A stretch of DNA of 64,000 bases from Clostridium paridis (GTDB lineage: Bacteria; Bacillota; Clostridia; Clostridiales; Clostridiaceae), in contig NZ_JAESWA010000023.1 in the NCBI RefSeq assembly GCF_016765615.1, positions 186,001 through 250,000 of the forward strand, given 5' to 3'. Position 1 is the first letter of the stretch; each line of letters opens with the position of its first letter. Positions 8,708-17,731 of the stretch are shown here, piece after piece. Position numbers and translations under genes: made by a program. The notes under the pieces were generated by a model. It searched no databases, was not told the DNA's origin, and saw only the letters and a program-made list of their open reading frames with translations.

Positions 8708-9115
8708 ATGGAAAATAACTTAAATATTTCTAGCGATTATTCGTACAATTTGTTAAAAGATGGATTAAAGGCAGCTTCACTAAGAGGAAAAGTAATTTCT
8801 AATAATATAGCTAATATTAATACAAGAGGGTTTAAAAGAAGTTATGTTAATTTTGAGGACAAGTTCCAACAATCGCTAAGTGATATTGGACTTAAAACCA
8901 CAAATTCTAAACATATTCCTGGAGAAAATTCAGGGGAAGGCCCAGATGTAGTAAAAGATGAAGCTACTAGTATGAGACTTGATGGGAATAATGTTGACCT
9001 TGATATTGAAAAGTCAAATCAAGCAGCCAATACTATGATGTATAATGCACTAGTAACATCTGCAAATAATAAACTGAATAATACAAAGTATGTAATTACT
9101 AGTGGAGGTAGATAG
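8708..9115 (+). CDS. flgB: Flagellar proximal rod protein FlgB
   Basis: A rod subunit placed just above the MS ring. The motif [22 protein letters not shown] (given here only as family signature NNIANINT) near residue 30 is the conserved rod/hook N-terminal signature, and the C-terminal [15 protein letters not shown] region is typical of FlgB. At 135 aa it is normal size. I prefer ATG 8708, preceded by GGAAGGA at proper distance, over ATG 8696, which sits one base after GGGGG. First gene of the 25-kb flagellar operon; flgC follows two bases later. Confidence 0.92.
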   Translation: MENNLNISSDYSYNLLKDGLKAASLRGKVISNNIANINTRGFKRSYVNFEDKFQQSLSDIGLKTTNSKHIPGENSGEGPDVVKDEATSMRLDGNNVDLDIEKSNQAANTMMYNALVTSANNKLNNTKYVITSGGR

Positions 9116-9117
9116 AA

Positions 9118-9522
9118 ATGAGTATGTTTAATTCATTAAGAATAAGTGCATCAGGACTTTCGGCTGAAAGATTAAGAATGGATACTATATCTTCAAATAT
9201 TGCCAATGTTAATACATCTAGAGGTGAAAATGGAAAGCCTTATGTAAGAAAGATAGCTGTTTTTCAAGAGGCATTAGATGATAAACAACAACTTAATGGA
9301 GTTAAGGCTGTTGGGATTGTAGATGATAAATCACCATTAAGAAAAGAATATGACCCAACTAATCCTGATGCGGATGAAAATGGTTATGTTACAATGCCTA
9401 ACGTGAACATATTAAATGAAATGGCAGATATGATTTCAGCTTCAAGATCATATGAAGCAAACGTAGATACATTAAACGCAAACAAGAATATGTTTATGAA
9501 AGCTTTAGAGATTGGTAAATAG
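9118..9522 (+). CDS. flgC: Flagellar proximal rod protein FlgC
   Basis: 134 aa rod protein with the N-terminal signature [16 protein letters not shown] followed by [10 protein letters not shown], a central variable part and the C-terminal coil [19 protein letters not shown] ending [11 protein letters not shown]. The N- and C-terminal coils pack together in the rod. The start codon is two bases past flgB, with a ribosome site (GGAGG) inside the flgB end, so the two are coupled. Confidence 0.95.
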   Translation: MSMFNSLRISASGLSAERLRMDTISSNIANVNTSRGENGKPYVRKIAVFQEALDDKQQLNGVKAVGIVDDKSPLRKEYDPTNPDADENGYVTMPNVNILNEMADMISASRSYEANVDTLNANKNMFMKALEIGK

Positions 9523-9535
9523 GGGGATATAATAA

Positions 9536-9835
9536 ATGAAGATAAATAGTTTTATACCAAATACAGATATATTTAAAAGTATGGAACCAAATAATACTAA
9601 AACTAGTACAAGTGGTGATGACTTTTTAAAGGTACTAAAGGATAAACTTCAAGAGGTTAATGATAAGCAAATTAATGCTAACAATATGACAGATGCAATG
9701 GTCAAAGGTGAGGATGTTAATATCGAGGATGTTATGTTATCTCAAGAAGAAGCTAAAATGTCATTAGATTTAGCGGTACAAGTTAGAAACAAGATAGTGG
9801 ATGCAATACAAGAGTTGAATAGAATGCAGATATAA
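9536..9835 (+). CDS. fliE: Flagellar hook-basal body protein FliE
   Basis: 99 aa. The C-terminal half (DVMLSQEEAKMSLDLAVQVR, then NKIVDAIQELNRMQI) is the diagnostic FliE coil that joins MS ring to rod. The N-terminal half is polar with a flexible stretch. Standard position between flgC and fliF, ribosome site GGGGG 13 bases from flgC's stop. Confidence 0.94.
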   Translation: MKINSFIPNTDIFKSMEPNNTKTSTSGDDFLKVLKDKLQEVNDKQINANNMTDAMVKGEDVNIEDVMLSQEEAKMSLDLAVQVRNKIVDAIQELNRMQI

Positions 9836-9853
9836 TGGTAAGGAGTGCAGTAA

Positions 9854-11425
9854 ATGGGTAGAATTAAAGACGTAATTAAAAAGCTGCGAGATAAGATGAA
9901 CTCCTTTCCAAAAGGGGTTAAGATTTCTCTGATTATTGCAGTTGTGGCAATTTTGATTGGAGTAATAACATTTAGTTATTATTCAAGCAAAAATAAGTAT
10001 GGTGTATTATTTTCCAATCTAGAATCTGAGGATGCAGCTACTGTTACAACTAAGTTAAAGGATGGGAAAGTAGATTATAAGGTTTCAGGTCAATCCATCT
10101 TAGTTCCAAAGGCACAAGTAGATGAACTAAGATTACAGTTAGCTTCTCAAATATCAACTGGCAGCAAAGGTTATGAAATAATGGACAATGCTAGCTCTTT
10201 TGGTATGACAGATGAGGAGTTCAAAATAGAAAAGGTTAGAATGCTGCAAGGAGAATTAGAAAAAACTATTAAAGGTTTTCCACAAATAGCAGCAGCTAGA
10301 GTACATATTAGTCCAGCAGAAGATTCAGTTTTCGTTAAGGACAAGACACCGGGAAAAGCAGCGGTATACATAAAATTAAACCCAGGTACAAAACTAGATA
10401 CTGATCAAGTAAGGAGTATAGTGGCATTAGTATCTGGAAGTACTGAAAATATTCCAAAAGAAAATATTGAAGTTGTAGATGATAAAATGAACCTTTTATC
10501 AAAAGACTTATATATAGATGGACAAGACACAGCAAGTTCTGCATCTGTACAGAAACAAAGTGATCTTGAAAAAGATTACGAAGCAAAATTAGAAAAAGCT
10601 ATAGTTGATTTATATGAACCAGTAATCGGAAAAGGAAAAGTAAATGCCAAGGTAAGCGTTGATTTAGATTTTGATTCTAAAACAAAGACACAAACAGTAG
10701 TTGATCCTAATAAGGTAATTGTAAGTCAACAAACATCTAAAGAAACTAATACAAACAATGGTGGTACAAATTCATCAAGTCCAGTTGATAACAACATGAG
10801 TAACACTATTTCAAATACAAATGGAAGCACTACATCTACTAAAGACAGTCAGACTACAAATTACGAAGTTGGTAAAACAGAAAATAAGGTAATTAGCGCA
10901 CCAGGTGAAGTTAAGAGATTAACCGCGTCTGTTATGATAGACGGAAAGTTAGATGCTCAAACTCAACAACAAATAAGCGACTCTGTAGCAAATGCAATAG
11001 GTCTAGATAAAACAAGAGGAGATCAAATATCTGTTCTTGGAATGAATTTTGATCCTGCAGCTAAGGATCAAGCTCAAGCTGAATTAGATGCAATGCAAAA
11101 AGAAATTGACAGCCAAAATAGAATGAAATTAATTAAAGTAATTGCCGCTATAGTTGGCGCAGCAATAGTTCTTATAGGTGGATTAATATTCTTCTTAAGA
11201 ATGAGGAGAAAGAACAAAGTAGAAAAACAAGAACATTTACTAGATATAGTAGTAGGGGAAGAAGCTATTCCTCATAAAGAACCAATATCTTTTGCACCGT
11301 TAGATTTTGAACCTAATGATGAAAATACTCATATTCAAAATGAAGTTAGAAAGTATGCAAAAGATAAACCAGATCAAGTTGTAGATGTTGTTAAGTCATG
11401 GTTAACAGAAAGTGAGAGAGGATAA
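9854..11425 (+). CDS. fliF: MS-ring protein FliF
   Basis: 523 aa. Membrane segment about residues 24-45 (ISLIIAVVAILIGVITF), YscJ/FliF-type ring-building domains with SNLESEDAATV and EKTIKGFPQIAAARVHISP, a Ser/Thr/Asn-rich linker near residues 290-335, and a second membrane segment about 425-448 (AAIVGAAIVLIGGLIFF). The cytoplasmic tail should bind FliG, whose gene follows immediately. Start ATG has an AAGGAG site. A normal-length FliF. Confidence 0.95.
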   Translation: MGRIKDVIKKLRDKMNSFPKGVKISLIIAVVAILIGVITFSYYSSKNKYGVLFSNLESEDAATVTTKLKDGKVDYKVSGQSILVPKAQVDELRLQLASQISTGSKGYEIMDNASSFGMTDEEFKIEKVRMLQGELEKTIKGFPQIAAARVHISPAEDSVFVKDKTPGKAAVYIKLNPGTKLDTDQVRSIVALVSGSTENIPKENIEVVDDKMNLLSKDLYIDGQDTASSASVQKQSDLEKDYEAKLEKAIVDLYEPVIGKGKVNAKVSVDLDFDSKTKTQTVVDPNKVIVSQQTSKETNTNNGGTNSSSPVDNNMSNTISNTNGSTTSTKDSQTTNYEVGKTENKVISAPGEVKRLTASVMIDGKLDAQTQQQISDSVANAIGLDKTRGDQISVLGMNFDPAAKDQAQAELDAMQKEIDSQNRMKLIKVIAAIVGAAIVLIGGLIFFLRMRRKNKVEKQEHLLDIVVGEEAIPHKEPISFAPLDFEPNDENTHIQNEVRKYAKDKPDQVVDVVKSWLTESERG

Positions 11426-11426
11426 A

Positions 11427-12440
11427 ATGGCAAAAGAATCAAAGTTAAATGGAATTCAAAAAGCAGCAATACTTTTTATTACTCTTGGACCAGAGGCTTC
11501 GTCACCTATTATTAAGAAGTTACCTGAAAGTGAAATACAAAAAATAACATATGAAATTGCTAATATTACTTCAGTAACGTCAGATCAAAGACAAGAAATT
11601 CTTAATGAATTTATGGAAATGAATAAAGCTAGAGACTATATACTTGAAGGTGGTATGGACTATGCAAGACAACTTCTTTCTAAAGCATTAGGAACAACAA
11701 GAGCGGAAGAAATTCTTGAAAAAGTTTCAGATGCTACTGCACAATATAGACCGTTTTCTATTGCTAGAAAAGCAGATGCTCATCAACTATTAAATGTAAT
11801 ATCTAATGAGCATCCGCAAACTATAGCACTAATTCTCTGTTATTTACAGCCAGATAAAGGCGCTCAAGTTATGGCGGAATTACCAGAAGAAGTTCAATCA
11901 GAAGTTGCATTTAGAATTGCAACCATGAGTAATACATCCCCTATGGTAATAAAAGAAATAGAAAAAGTTTTAGAAGGTAAGTTATCTTCAATGATAAGAA
12001 CAGAAATGACAAGCTTAGGTGGAGTTCAAACACTTGTTGATATATTAAATCAAGTTGATAGAACTACAGAAAAGAATATTACAGAAAGTCTCGAAAGAGA
12101 AGATGCTGAATTGGCAGATAAAATTAAGAGTTCAATGTTTGTATTCGAAGATATTATTACTCTTGATGATGTATCGATTCAGAGAATACTTAGAGAAGTC
12201 GAAGGTAAAGATCTTGCTCTTGCGCTTAAGGGATGTTCTGAGGATGTTGCAAATGCTATATTTAGAAATCAATCTAAGAGGGCAGCTGCTTCTTTGAAAG
12301 AAGATATGGAATTCTTAGGACCTGTAAGACTTATGGATGTTGAAAAAGCTCAACAGAAGATTGTATCTGTAATTAGAAGGTTAGATGAAGCTGGAGAAAT
12401 AATCATTTCAAGAGGTGGAGAAGATGCAATCATCTTATAG
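11427..12440 (+). CDS. fliG: Flagellar motor switch protein FliG
   Basis: 337 aa rotor protein, which couples stator torque to the MS ring. It begins LNGIQKAAILFITLGPE (FliF-binding part), has EHPQTIALILCYL in the middle domain, and the C-terminal torque helix region containing KDLALALKG and FRNQSKRAA with the expected charged residues. ATG 11427 has GAGAGAGGA upstream; the in-frame GTG at 11412 lies inside the fliF end. It overlaps fliH by 17 bases. Confidence 0.95.
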   Translation: MAKESKLNGIQKAAILFITLGPEASSPIIKKLPESEIQKITYEIANITSVTSDQRQEILNEFMEMNKARDYILEGGMDYARQLLSKALGTTRAEEILEKVSDATAQYRPFSIARKADAHQLLNVISNEHPQTIALILCYLQPDKGAQVMAELPEEVQSEVAFRIATMSNTSPMVIKEIEKVLEGKLSSMIRTEMTSLGGVQTLVDILNQVDRTTEKNITESLEREDAELADKIKSSMFVFEDIITLDDVSIQRILREVEGKDLALALKGCSEDVANAIFRNQSKRAAASLKEDMEFLGPVRLMDVEKAQQKIVSVIRRLDEAGEIIISRGGEDAIIL

Positions 12441-13206
12441 TGTAATAAAAAGAGAAAATTTACAAGTTGGTGAAGAAAAGTTTGTAAAAACTGAGTATTC
12501 ACCAGTAGTTCATAGAGGCGAATTCTCTGAAAATGATAATGAAAATAATAGGATTGTACAAGAAAAGATAGATAGTATCTTAGAGAGCCATAAAAAGATT
12601 GCTCAGGAAATAATTAATAATGCAAAAGCTGAAAGAGACAAGCTGATTGAAAGTGCATTACAAGAGATAAAAATCTTAGAAAAAGAAGCTTATGAGAAGG
12701 CTTATGAGCAAGGCATGCAAAATGGATATGAAGATGGTAGTAAAAAAGGATATGAGGAAGCGTATGAGAAAAATATAGAAATTGCAAAGGCAGAAGCTAC
12801 TGACATTTTAAATCAAGCCTCCGATATTCTAATAAGTTCTAAAAAAATCTATACTGACTATCTCCAAGAAAAAAAAGAAGACATAATTAAGTTATCAATA
12901 AATATAGCAAAAAGTGTTTTAAAGAGAGAATTAGAGAAGGAATCAGGATTAGATTCCTTAGTTGAGGAATATATTCAATATTCAAAGGAAAGTAGAATAT
13001 TTGTAATTAAGTGTAATCCAGAGCATGGGGAAAGCATAAAAGCACATATTCAAGGTTGGAAAAGTATCTATTCTATAGAAGAAATTCATGTAATTTTAGA
13101 TGAGAATATGGCACCAGGAAATGCAGAAATTCAAAAAGACAATGGTAAATGTATAGTAGGATTAGATATAGGTTTAAAGAAAGTAGAAGAAGCTTTAATA
13201 GGGTAG
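12424..13206 (+). CDS. fliH: Flagellar assembly protein FliH
   Basis: 260 aa. A long charged coiled coil (residues about 40-130) with the repeating YEQGMQNGYEDGSKKGYEEA glycine pattern found in FliH, then a compact C-terminal domain that binds the ATPase FliI. Start ATG 12424 is within fliG, preceded by AGGTGGAG. FliH acts as the peripheral stalk of the export ATPase, and fliI follows 10 bases downstream. Confidence 0.9.
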   Translation: MQSSYSVIKRENLQVGEEKFVKTEYSPVVHRGEFSENDNENNRIVQEKIDSILESHKKIAQEIINNAKAERDKLIESALQEIKILEKEAYEKAYEQGMQNGYEDGSKKGYEEAYEKNIEIAKAEATDILNQASDILISSKKIYTDYLQEKKEDIIKLSINIAKSVLKRELEKESGLDSLVEEYIQYSKESRIFVIKCNPEHGESIKAHIQGWKSIYSIEEIHVILDENMAPGNAEIQKDNGKCIVGLDIGLKKVEEALIG

Positions 13207-13216
13207 GTGAAGATAG

Positions 13217-14521
13217 ATGCTTTCATTAGATTTTCCGCTTCTTAATAAGAAGATAAGAGAATTATCTCCAAGTTACATAGAAGGAAGAGTAAAAAAAGTA
13301 ATTGGACTTACTGTTGAAACAGAAGGAATTAAAGCATTTGTAGGTGAATTGTGTACAATTTATAACGAAAAAAATGATCCTATTAAATGTGAAGTAGTTG
13401 GATTTAGAGATGATTCTGTTATTTTAATGCCACTTGGTGAGTTATCTGGCATATCACCTGGATGTAGAGTTGTACCAGAAAGAAAACCACTAAGTGTAAA
13501 GTGTAGCGATGAACTTCTAGGTAAGGTTTTAGATGGACTTGGATATCCATTGGAGGGTGAAGAAATTAAATTTGGAGAAGAATATCCTCTTGAGAATGAC
13601 CCACCTGATCCTATGAAGAGAAAAAGAATAACAGATGCTTTGCCTACTGGAGTAAGAGCTATTGATGGTTTCCTAACATGTGGTGAAGGACAAAGAATAG
13701 GAATTTTTGCAGGTAGTGGAGTTGGAAAAAGTACAACACTAGGTATGATTGCAAGAGAAGCTAAGGCAGATATTAATGTTATCGCTCTTATAGGTGAAAG
13801 AGGTAGAGAGGTTTTGGATTTTATTCAAACTGACTTAGGAGAAGAAGGGATGAAAAAATCTGTTGTTATATGTGCTACCTCAGATAAACCAGCTTTAATC
13901 AGGCTTAAAGGTGCATTAACAGCTTCAGCTATAGCAGAATACTTTAGAGATAAAGGTAAAAAAGTTATATTGATGATGGACTCAGTTACGAGATTTGCAA
14001 TGGCTCAAAGAGAAGTTGGACTAGCAATTGGAGAACCACCGGCAACTAAAGGATATACCCCCTCAGTTTTTGCAAAACTTCCAAAATTGCTTGAAAGATC
14101 GGGAACATCAGACAAAGGATCAATAACAGCATTTTATACAGTTCTTGTTGATGGTGATGATTTTAATGAACCAATAGCAGATACAGTGAGAGGTATTTTA
14201 GATGGACATATTGTTTTATCGAGAGCATTAGCCCATAAAAATCATTATCCAGCAATAGATATATTAAATTCCGTTTCAAGACTTATGCCTTCAATAGCAG
14301 AAGATGTGCATAAAAATGCAGCTTCCCAGGCTAGAGATTTACTTGCAACATATAAAGAGTCAGAAGATCTTATTAATATTGGTGCATATGTAAAAGGCAG
14401 CAACAAAAAAATTGATTTAGCAATTCAGTATAATCCTTATATTGAAAACTTCTTAAAACAAGGAATTAAAGAAGAATCAAGTTTTGATGAAAGTATTAGA
14501 ACATTAACTTCATTGTTCTAA
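13217..14521 (+). CDS. fliI: Flagellar export ATPase FliI
   Basis: 434 aa, F1-beta-like. Walker A FAGSGVGKSTTLG near residue 160-172, the Walker B strand VILMMDSVTRFAMAQRE, and GEPPATKGYTPSVFAKLP, the distinctive export ATPase loop. It unfolds and feeds export substrates into the FlhA/FlhB gate. The N-terminal 100 residues are the usual beta-barrel. Ribosome site GTAGGTGA; normal length. Confidence 0.97.
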   Translation: MLSLDFPLLNKKIRELSPSYIEGRVKKVIGLTVETEGIKAFVGELCTIYNEKNDPIKCEVVGFRDDSVILMPLGELSGISPGCRVVPERKPLSVKCSDELLGKVLDGLGYPLEGEEIKFGEEYPLENDPPDPMKRKRITDALPTGVRAIDGFLTCGEGQRIGIFAGSGVGKSTTLGMIAREAKADINVIALIGERGREVLDFIQTDLGEEGMKKSVVICATSDKPALIRLKGALTASAIAEYFRDKGKKVILMMDSVTRFAMAQREVGLAIGEPPATKGYTPSVFAKLPKLLERSGTSDKGSITAFYTVLVDGDDFNEPIADTVRGILDGHIVLSRALAHKNHYPAIDILNSVSRLMPSIAEDVHKNAASQARDLLATYKESEDLINIGAYVKGSNKKIDLAIQYNPYIENFLKQGIKEESSFDESIRTLTSLF

Positions 14522-14533
14522 TAGGAGGGAAAA

Positions 14534-14974
14534 ATGGGTGAGAGGTTTACATTTAAATTAGATAAGCTTTTAGATATGAGAGTGAAAAATGAAGAAGAGT
14601 CAGTAAGACTTTTCAAAGATACGCAAAGAGAAAAAATTATCATAGAAGAAAAACTTGATGATATGAGGAATGACTATGATAGATACAGAGGTATTAAACC
14701 TGGTGAAAGCATTGTATATCAGAAAATAAAAAGAAATTATATGACAGCTCTTAATCAGGGAATTGCAGAAAAGGAAAAAGAGCTTGAAATTAAAGACCGA
14801 GAACTTGAAATAAGGCGTGATAACTTAAAACAACGAACAATCGAGAGAAAGACAGTTGAAAGGTTAAAGGAAAAGAAATATGAAGCATTTACTAAAGAGC
14901 AAGACAGAATTGAGAGAGTTAATAATGATGAATTTGCATTATATGCATACATAAGAAACACTGAAAGGGGGTGA
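14534..14974 (+). CDS. fliJ: Flagellar export chaperone FliJ
   Basis: 146 aa, almost entirely an antiparallel coiled coil of charged residues (FKLDKLLDMRVKNEEES at the start, then Glu/Lys/Arg-rich heptads), as in FliJ, the central stalk of the FliI hexamer. Sequence is weakly conserved in the family, so position right after fliI carries much of the assignment. Ribosome site GGAGGG. It ends six bases before fliK. Confidence 0.9.
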   Translation: MGERFTFKLDKLLDMRVKNEEESVRLFKDTQREKIIIEEKLDDMRNDYDRYRGIKPGESIVYQKIKRNYMTALNQGIAEKEKELEIKDRELEIRRDNLKQRTIERKTVERLKEKKYEAFTKEQDRIERVNNDEFALYAYIRNTERG

Positions 14975-14980
14975 GAATAA

Positions 14981-16531
14981 GTGAATATAGGTAAAATCAA
15001 TTTTAGTACAGACATTAACTTATCTGAAAGTAAAGTTAGTTATAAAAATGATAGACAGCAAAACTTTAAAGACTATTTTGATAACTCAGTGAAGTTAAAG
15101 GAAGATGATAAAAAGGCTGACTTAAGACAAGTTGATTCTGTTGATAACAATAGAAATGTTAAAGCAGGTGATTCTAAGGAAGAAGTAAAGAATGTTAAGT
15201 CCACTGAAGACAATGAAAAAGTTGATGGAAAAGATGGGGACAGAGACACAAATACTTCTAAAGAAAAATTAGAAGAAGTAGTTAAAAAGCTTGAAGATCT
15301 TAAAGATGAATTAGCTAAAATTCAAAAAGATAACAAAGGTGATAGCAAGAGCATAGAGGATTTGCTTTCTGTTATAAATTCATTAATATTAGCTCTTCAA
15401 AACCTTAAGGATCAGAAAAATGGTATTTCTGAAACTCAAGGAGTAAATGGTCAATTAACAAATACAATGAATTTATTGGGGGGACAGAGCCTTCAAAACT
15501 CACAAGATTTATCCTTAGCGGATATTCAAAACAAGGCTTTATTTACTAAAGTTAATGATATTATCCAGGAGTTGAAATTAAATCCTGTTCAAAATGGTGA
15601 AACGGGAAATATTAGTGCAGAAATAGTTAAGTTACTTACTGATATGGATGGTGGAGAACAGTTTAAAGACATCTTATCTAAGTTACAAGACGTAGTAAAA
15701 GAAATACCAAAGGTTATAGTTGATGCGACAAAAGATATGAATACTTCTAATGTAAGTAATCAGGTTTACATAACTGATTCAAAAGTAGAAGAGGGTAATG
15801 CTAAAGCTACGGATGAAACTACGATAAAGAATAATAACTCTTCACAAAAAGGTAATGAAAATGGCTTAGCAAGTGTTGGTAAAACAAATGCAGATGCTAC
15901 AAGTATTGCAAAAACTGTAGATGTTTCTTCTAATGCTGATGGAAGCAAAGAAGAGAGTAATTCTGAAAGTTCAAAAGAAGATGATTTTTTACAAAGCATT
16001 CTAAAGGGAAAAGGGAACGACAACTTTGATAAAGTAGCACAATTAAATCTTAATAGAGTACAAGTTCCTGTAGATAATGTAGTTAATGAAGCACAAAGTA
16101 TTTCCAAGGCTAATATTACTCAAGATGTAATAAAGACTATTAAGTTTATGGAAACTTCAAGTTTAAAAGAGCTTACAGTTAAGATGAACCCTAAAGATTT
16201 AGGTGAAATTACTATTAAACTAGTGGCTCAAGGAGAACAGATGAAAGCTACTATAAATGCATCAAATAAAGAAGCATATGATTTATTAAATTCAAAAGTT
16301 CAGGAGATAAAGAACACTTTAAATACTCAGAACATTAAAATTGATGACGTAAATGTTTCTTTAAATGATAACTATACAGCTTTTAGTTCAGGACAAGAAA
16401 GTTTTGGAGCAGAAAAAGGAAATGATGGAAGAAGTAATTCATCAGGTAAAACAGAGACTCCTGAGATTACAGAAATAACTGATGAGACTGAAGAGACTCT
16501 ACTATATAATAATTTAAATAAATTAGCATAA
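14981..16531 (+). CDS. fliK: Flagellar hook-length control protein FliK
   Basis: 516 aa with a long low-complexity Asp/Lys/Asn/Ser-rich ruler region and a conserved C-terminal domain (LKELTVKMNPKDLGEITIKL, about residues 395-480) that switches export specificity through FlhB. Starts at GTG 14981 with a GAAAGGGGGTGAG site over the fliJ stop. Two copies of GGGGACAGAG lie inside it, at 15236 (encoding Gly86-Asp-Arg) and 15480. The first is followed by ACACAAA as in copies elsewhere in the window and sits in the non-conserved ruler, where insertions would be tolerated. Confidence 0.9.
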   Translation: MNIGKINFSTDINLSESKVSYKNDRQQNFKDYFDNSVKLKEDDKKADLRQVDSVDNNRNVKAGDSKEEVKNVKSTEDNEKVDGKDGDRDTNTSKEKLEEVVKKLEDLKDELAKIQKDNKGDSKSIEDLLSVINSLILALQNLKDQKNGISETQGVNGQLTNTMNLLGGQSLQNSQDLSLADIQNKALFTKVNDIIQELKLNPVQNGETGNISAEIVKLLTDMDGGEQFKDILSKLQDVVKEIPKVIVDATKDMNTSNVSNQVYITDSKVEEGNAKATDETTIKNNNSSQKGNENGLASVGKTNADATSIAKTVDVSSNADGSKEESNSESSKEDDFLQSILKGKGNDNFDKVAQLNLNRVQVPVDNVVNEAQSISKANITQDVIKTIKFMETSSLKELTVKMNPKDLGEITIKLVAQGEQMKATINASNKEAYDLLNSKVQEIKNTLNTQNIKIDDVNVSLNDNYTAFSSGQESFGAEKGNDGRSNSSGKTETPEITEITDETEETLLYNNLNKLA

Positions 16532-16541
16532 GGAGGTATAT

Positions 16542-17246
16542 ATGGGAAATCCACTTAATTCAGCAACAGTGCCTACTAGTTACACAGGAGCTAGAGCGAC
16601 TGATAGAGGTACTTCAATAGTTAAACCAGGAAGCGATATGGATAAGAATTCATTTCTTAAGATATTATCAGCTGAGCTTTCAAACCAAGATCCAACTCAA
16701 AACCAAGATTCAACACAATATATTTCGCAAATGGCTCAGTTTACTTCAATGGAACAAATGGCTAACTTAAACACTACAATGTCAAACTTTGCATCAAACT
16801 CCTTAACTGGAAAAGGTGTAACTCTTAAGGAATTAGATGATAAAGGAAATCCGATAACAGGAGTAGTACAGGCTGTAACAAATCAAAATGGAAAAACAAC
16901 ATTATCTGTTCAAATTAATGAAAATGGACAAAATGTATATAAAGATTTTGATATGTCAGACGTTGTGACAGTATTAGAAGTTCCAGATTATTCACTACCT
17001 GCATTATCAAGTTTAAACGGGAATATGAGCTTATTAATGGCTACAAGTTTTATCGATAAGAAGGTTCAATTAAGTGATAAAGATAGTTCAGGTAATTATA
17101 TAACAGGGGTAGTTGTGGGTGTTACAAAAGACAATGGTGTTGTAAATATAAGAATGAAAAATGATTCAACTGGCGAGATAATTACAGTTGGCGTTGACAA
17201 AATAACAAAGGTAGATAAACAATCTGAATCTGGAACTACAGCATAG
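16542..17246 (+). CDS. flgD: Hook capping protein FlgD
   Basis: 234 aa. The N-terminal motif MDKNSFLKILSAELSNQDPT and MAQFTSMEQMANL is the FlgD signature; the rest is beta-rich (hook cap domains). FlgD scaffolds polymerisation of FlgE, whose gene is two genes away. ATG follows an AAGGAGGT site. The C-terminus is a short Ser/Gly tail. Confidence 0.94.
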   Translation: MGNPLNSATVPTSYTGARATDRGTSIVKPGSDMDKNSFLKILSAELSNQDPTQNQDSTQYISQMAQFTSMEQMANLNTTMSNFASNSLTGKGVTLKELDDKGNPITGVVQAVTNQNGKTTLSVQINENGQNVYKDFDMSDVVTVLEVPDYSLPALSSLNGNMSLLMATSFIDKKVQLSDKDSSGNYITGVVVGVTKDNGVVNIRMKNDSTGEIITVGVDKITKVDKQSESGTTA

Positions 17247-17255
17247 TAAAATAAG

Positions 17256-17657
17256 ATGAGTTACAGAATAATTAATGGACATGCTTATCCTATAGGAAAT
17301 TTTCCGGAACCTAAGGAAATTACAAGAAGCAGTGAGACAAGTAATACAAATAGTAGTTTTAAAGAAATACTTAAAAATGAAATTAAAAATAGTACTTTAG
17401 GAAACAAGGAAGGTTTTACTCTCTCAAATCATGCAGCTGAGAGATTAAGTGAAATTAATTTCACACAAGCAGACTATAAAGAACTTGAGAAGGGGTTAGG
17501 AAAAGCTAGAGAAAAAGGTTCAAAAAATACCTTAATGTTATATAAAGACGTAGCTATAATCGCTTCAGTTCAAAACAATACCATAATAACAGCAGTTGAT
17601 AAAACAAGGGCACAGGAAAATGTGTTTACAAATATCGATAGTGTAGTAATATTATAG
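17256..17657 (+). CDS. Flagellar operon protein of the TIGR02530 type
   Basis: 133 aa, typically found between flgD and flgE in Firmicutes flagellar operons. The conserved core is SNHAAERLSEINFT and MLYKDVAIIASVQNNTIITA, ending near a conserved IDSVVIL. Function in the hook is not established. It begins nine bases after flgD with only a weak ribosome site (TAAAATAAG), so translation is probably coupled. Its stop codon is the first element of the foldable leader before flgE. Confidence 0.85.
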   Translation: MSYRIINGHAYPIGNFPEPKEITRSSETSNTNSSFKEILKNEIKNSTLGNKEGFTLSNHAAERLSEINFTQADYKELEKGLGKAREKGSKNTLMLYKDVAIIASVQNNTIITAVDKTRAQENVFTNIDSVVIL

Positions 17658-17731
17658 GCTGGACCTTATTAGGAAGCCTAAGCCTGTGGAATGACGGAAG
17701 CAGGAAAAAATGAATTTATGGAGGTCAAAAA
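17655..17731 (+). promoter_or_regulatory. Candidate structured leader controlling flgE translation
   Basis: A three-way arrangement can be drawn: outer stem GACCT (17662-17666) with AGGTC (17722-17726), the latter being part of the flgE ribosome site GGAGG; hairpin TTAGG/CCTAA (17669-17681, three-base loop); hairpin CCTGT/GCAGG (17683-17704). The upstream TAGGCT (17655-17660) can instead pair with AGCCTA (17675-17680), which excludes the first hairpin. The word GACGGAAGCAGG resembles the conserved 3' part of glutamine-riboswitch-type RNAs as I recall them, but their 5' part is absent. Confidence 0.5.

Noticed and set aside
12055-12297. 80-residue frame inside fliG
   Set aside because: Out-of-frame shadow of fliG, low-complexity Leu/Arg product.
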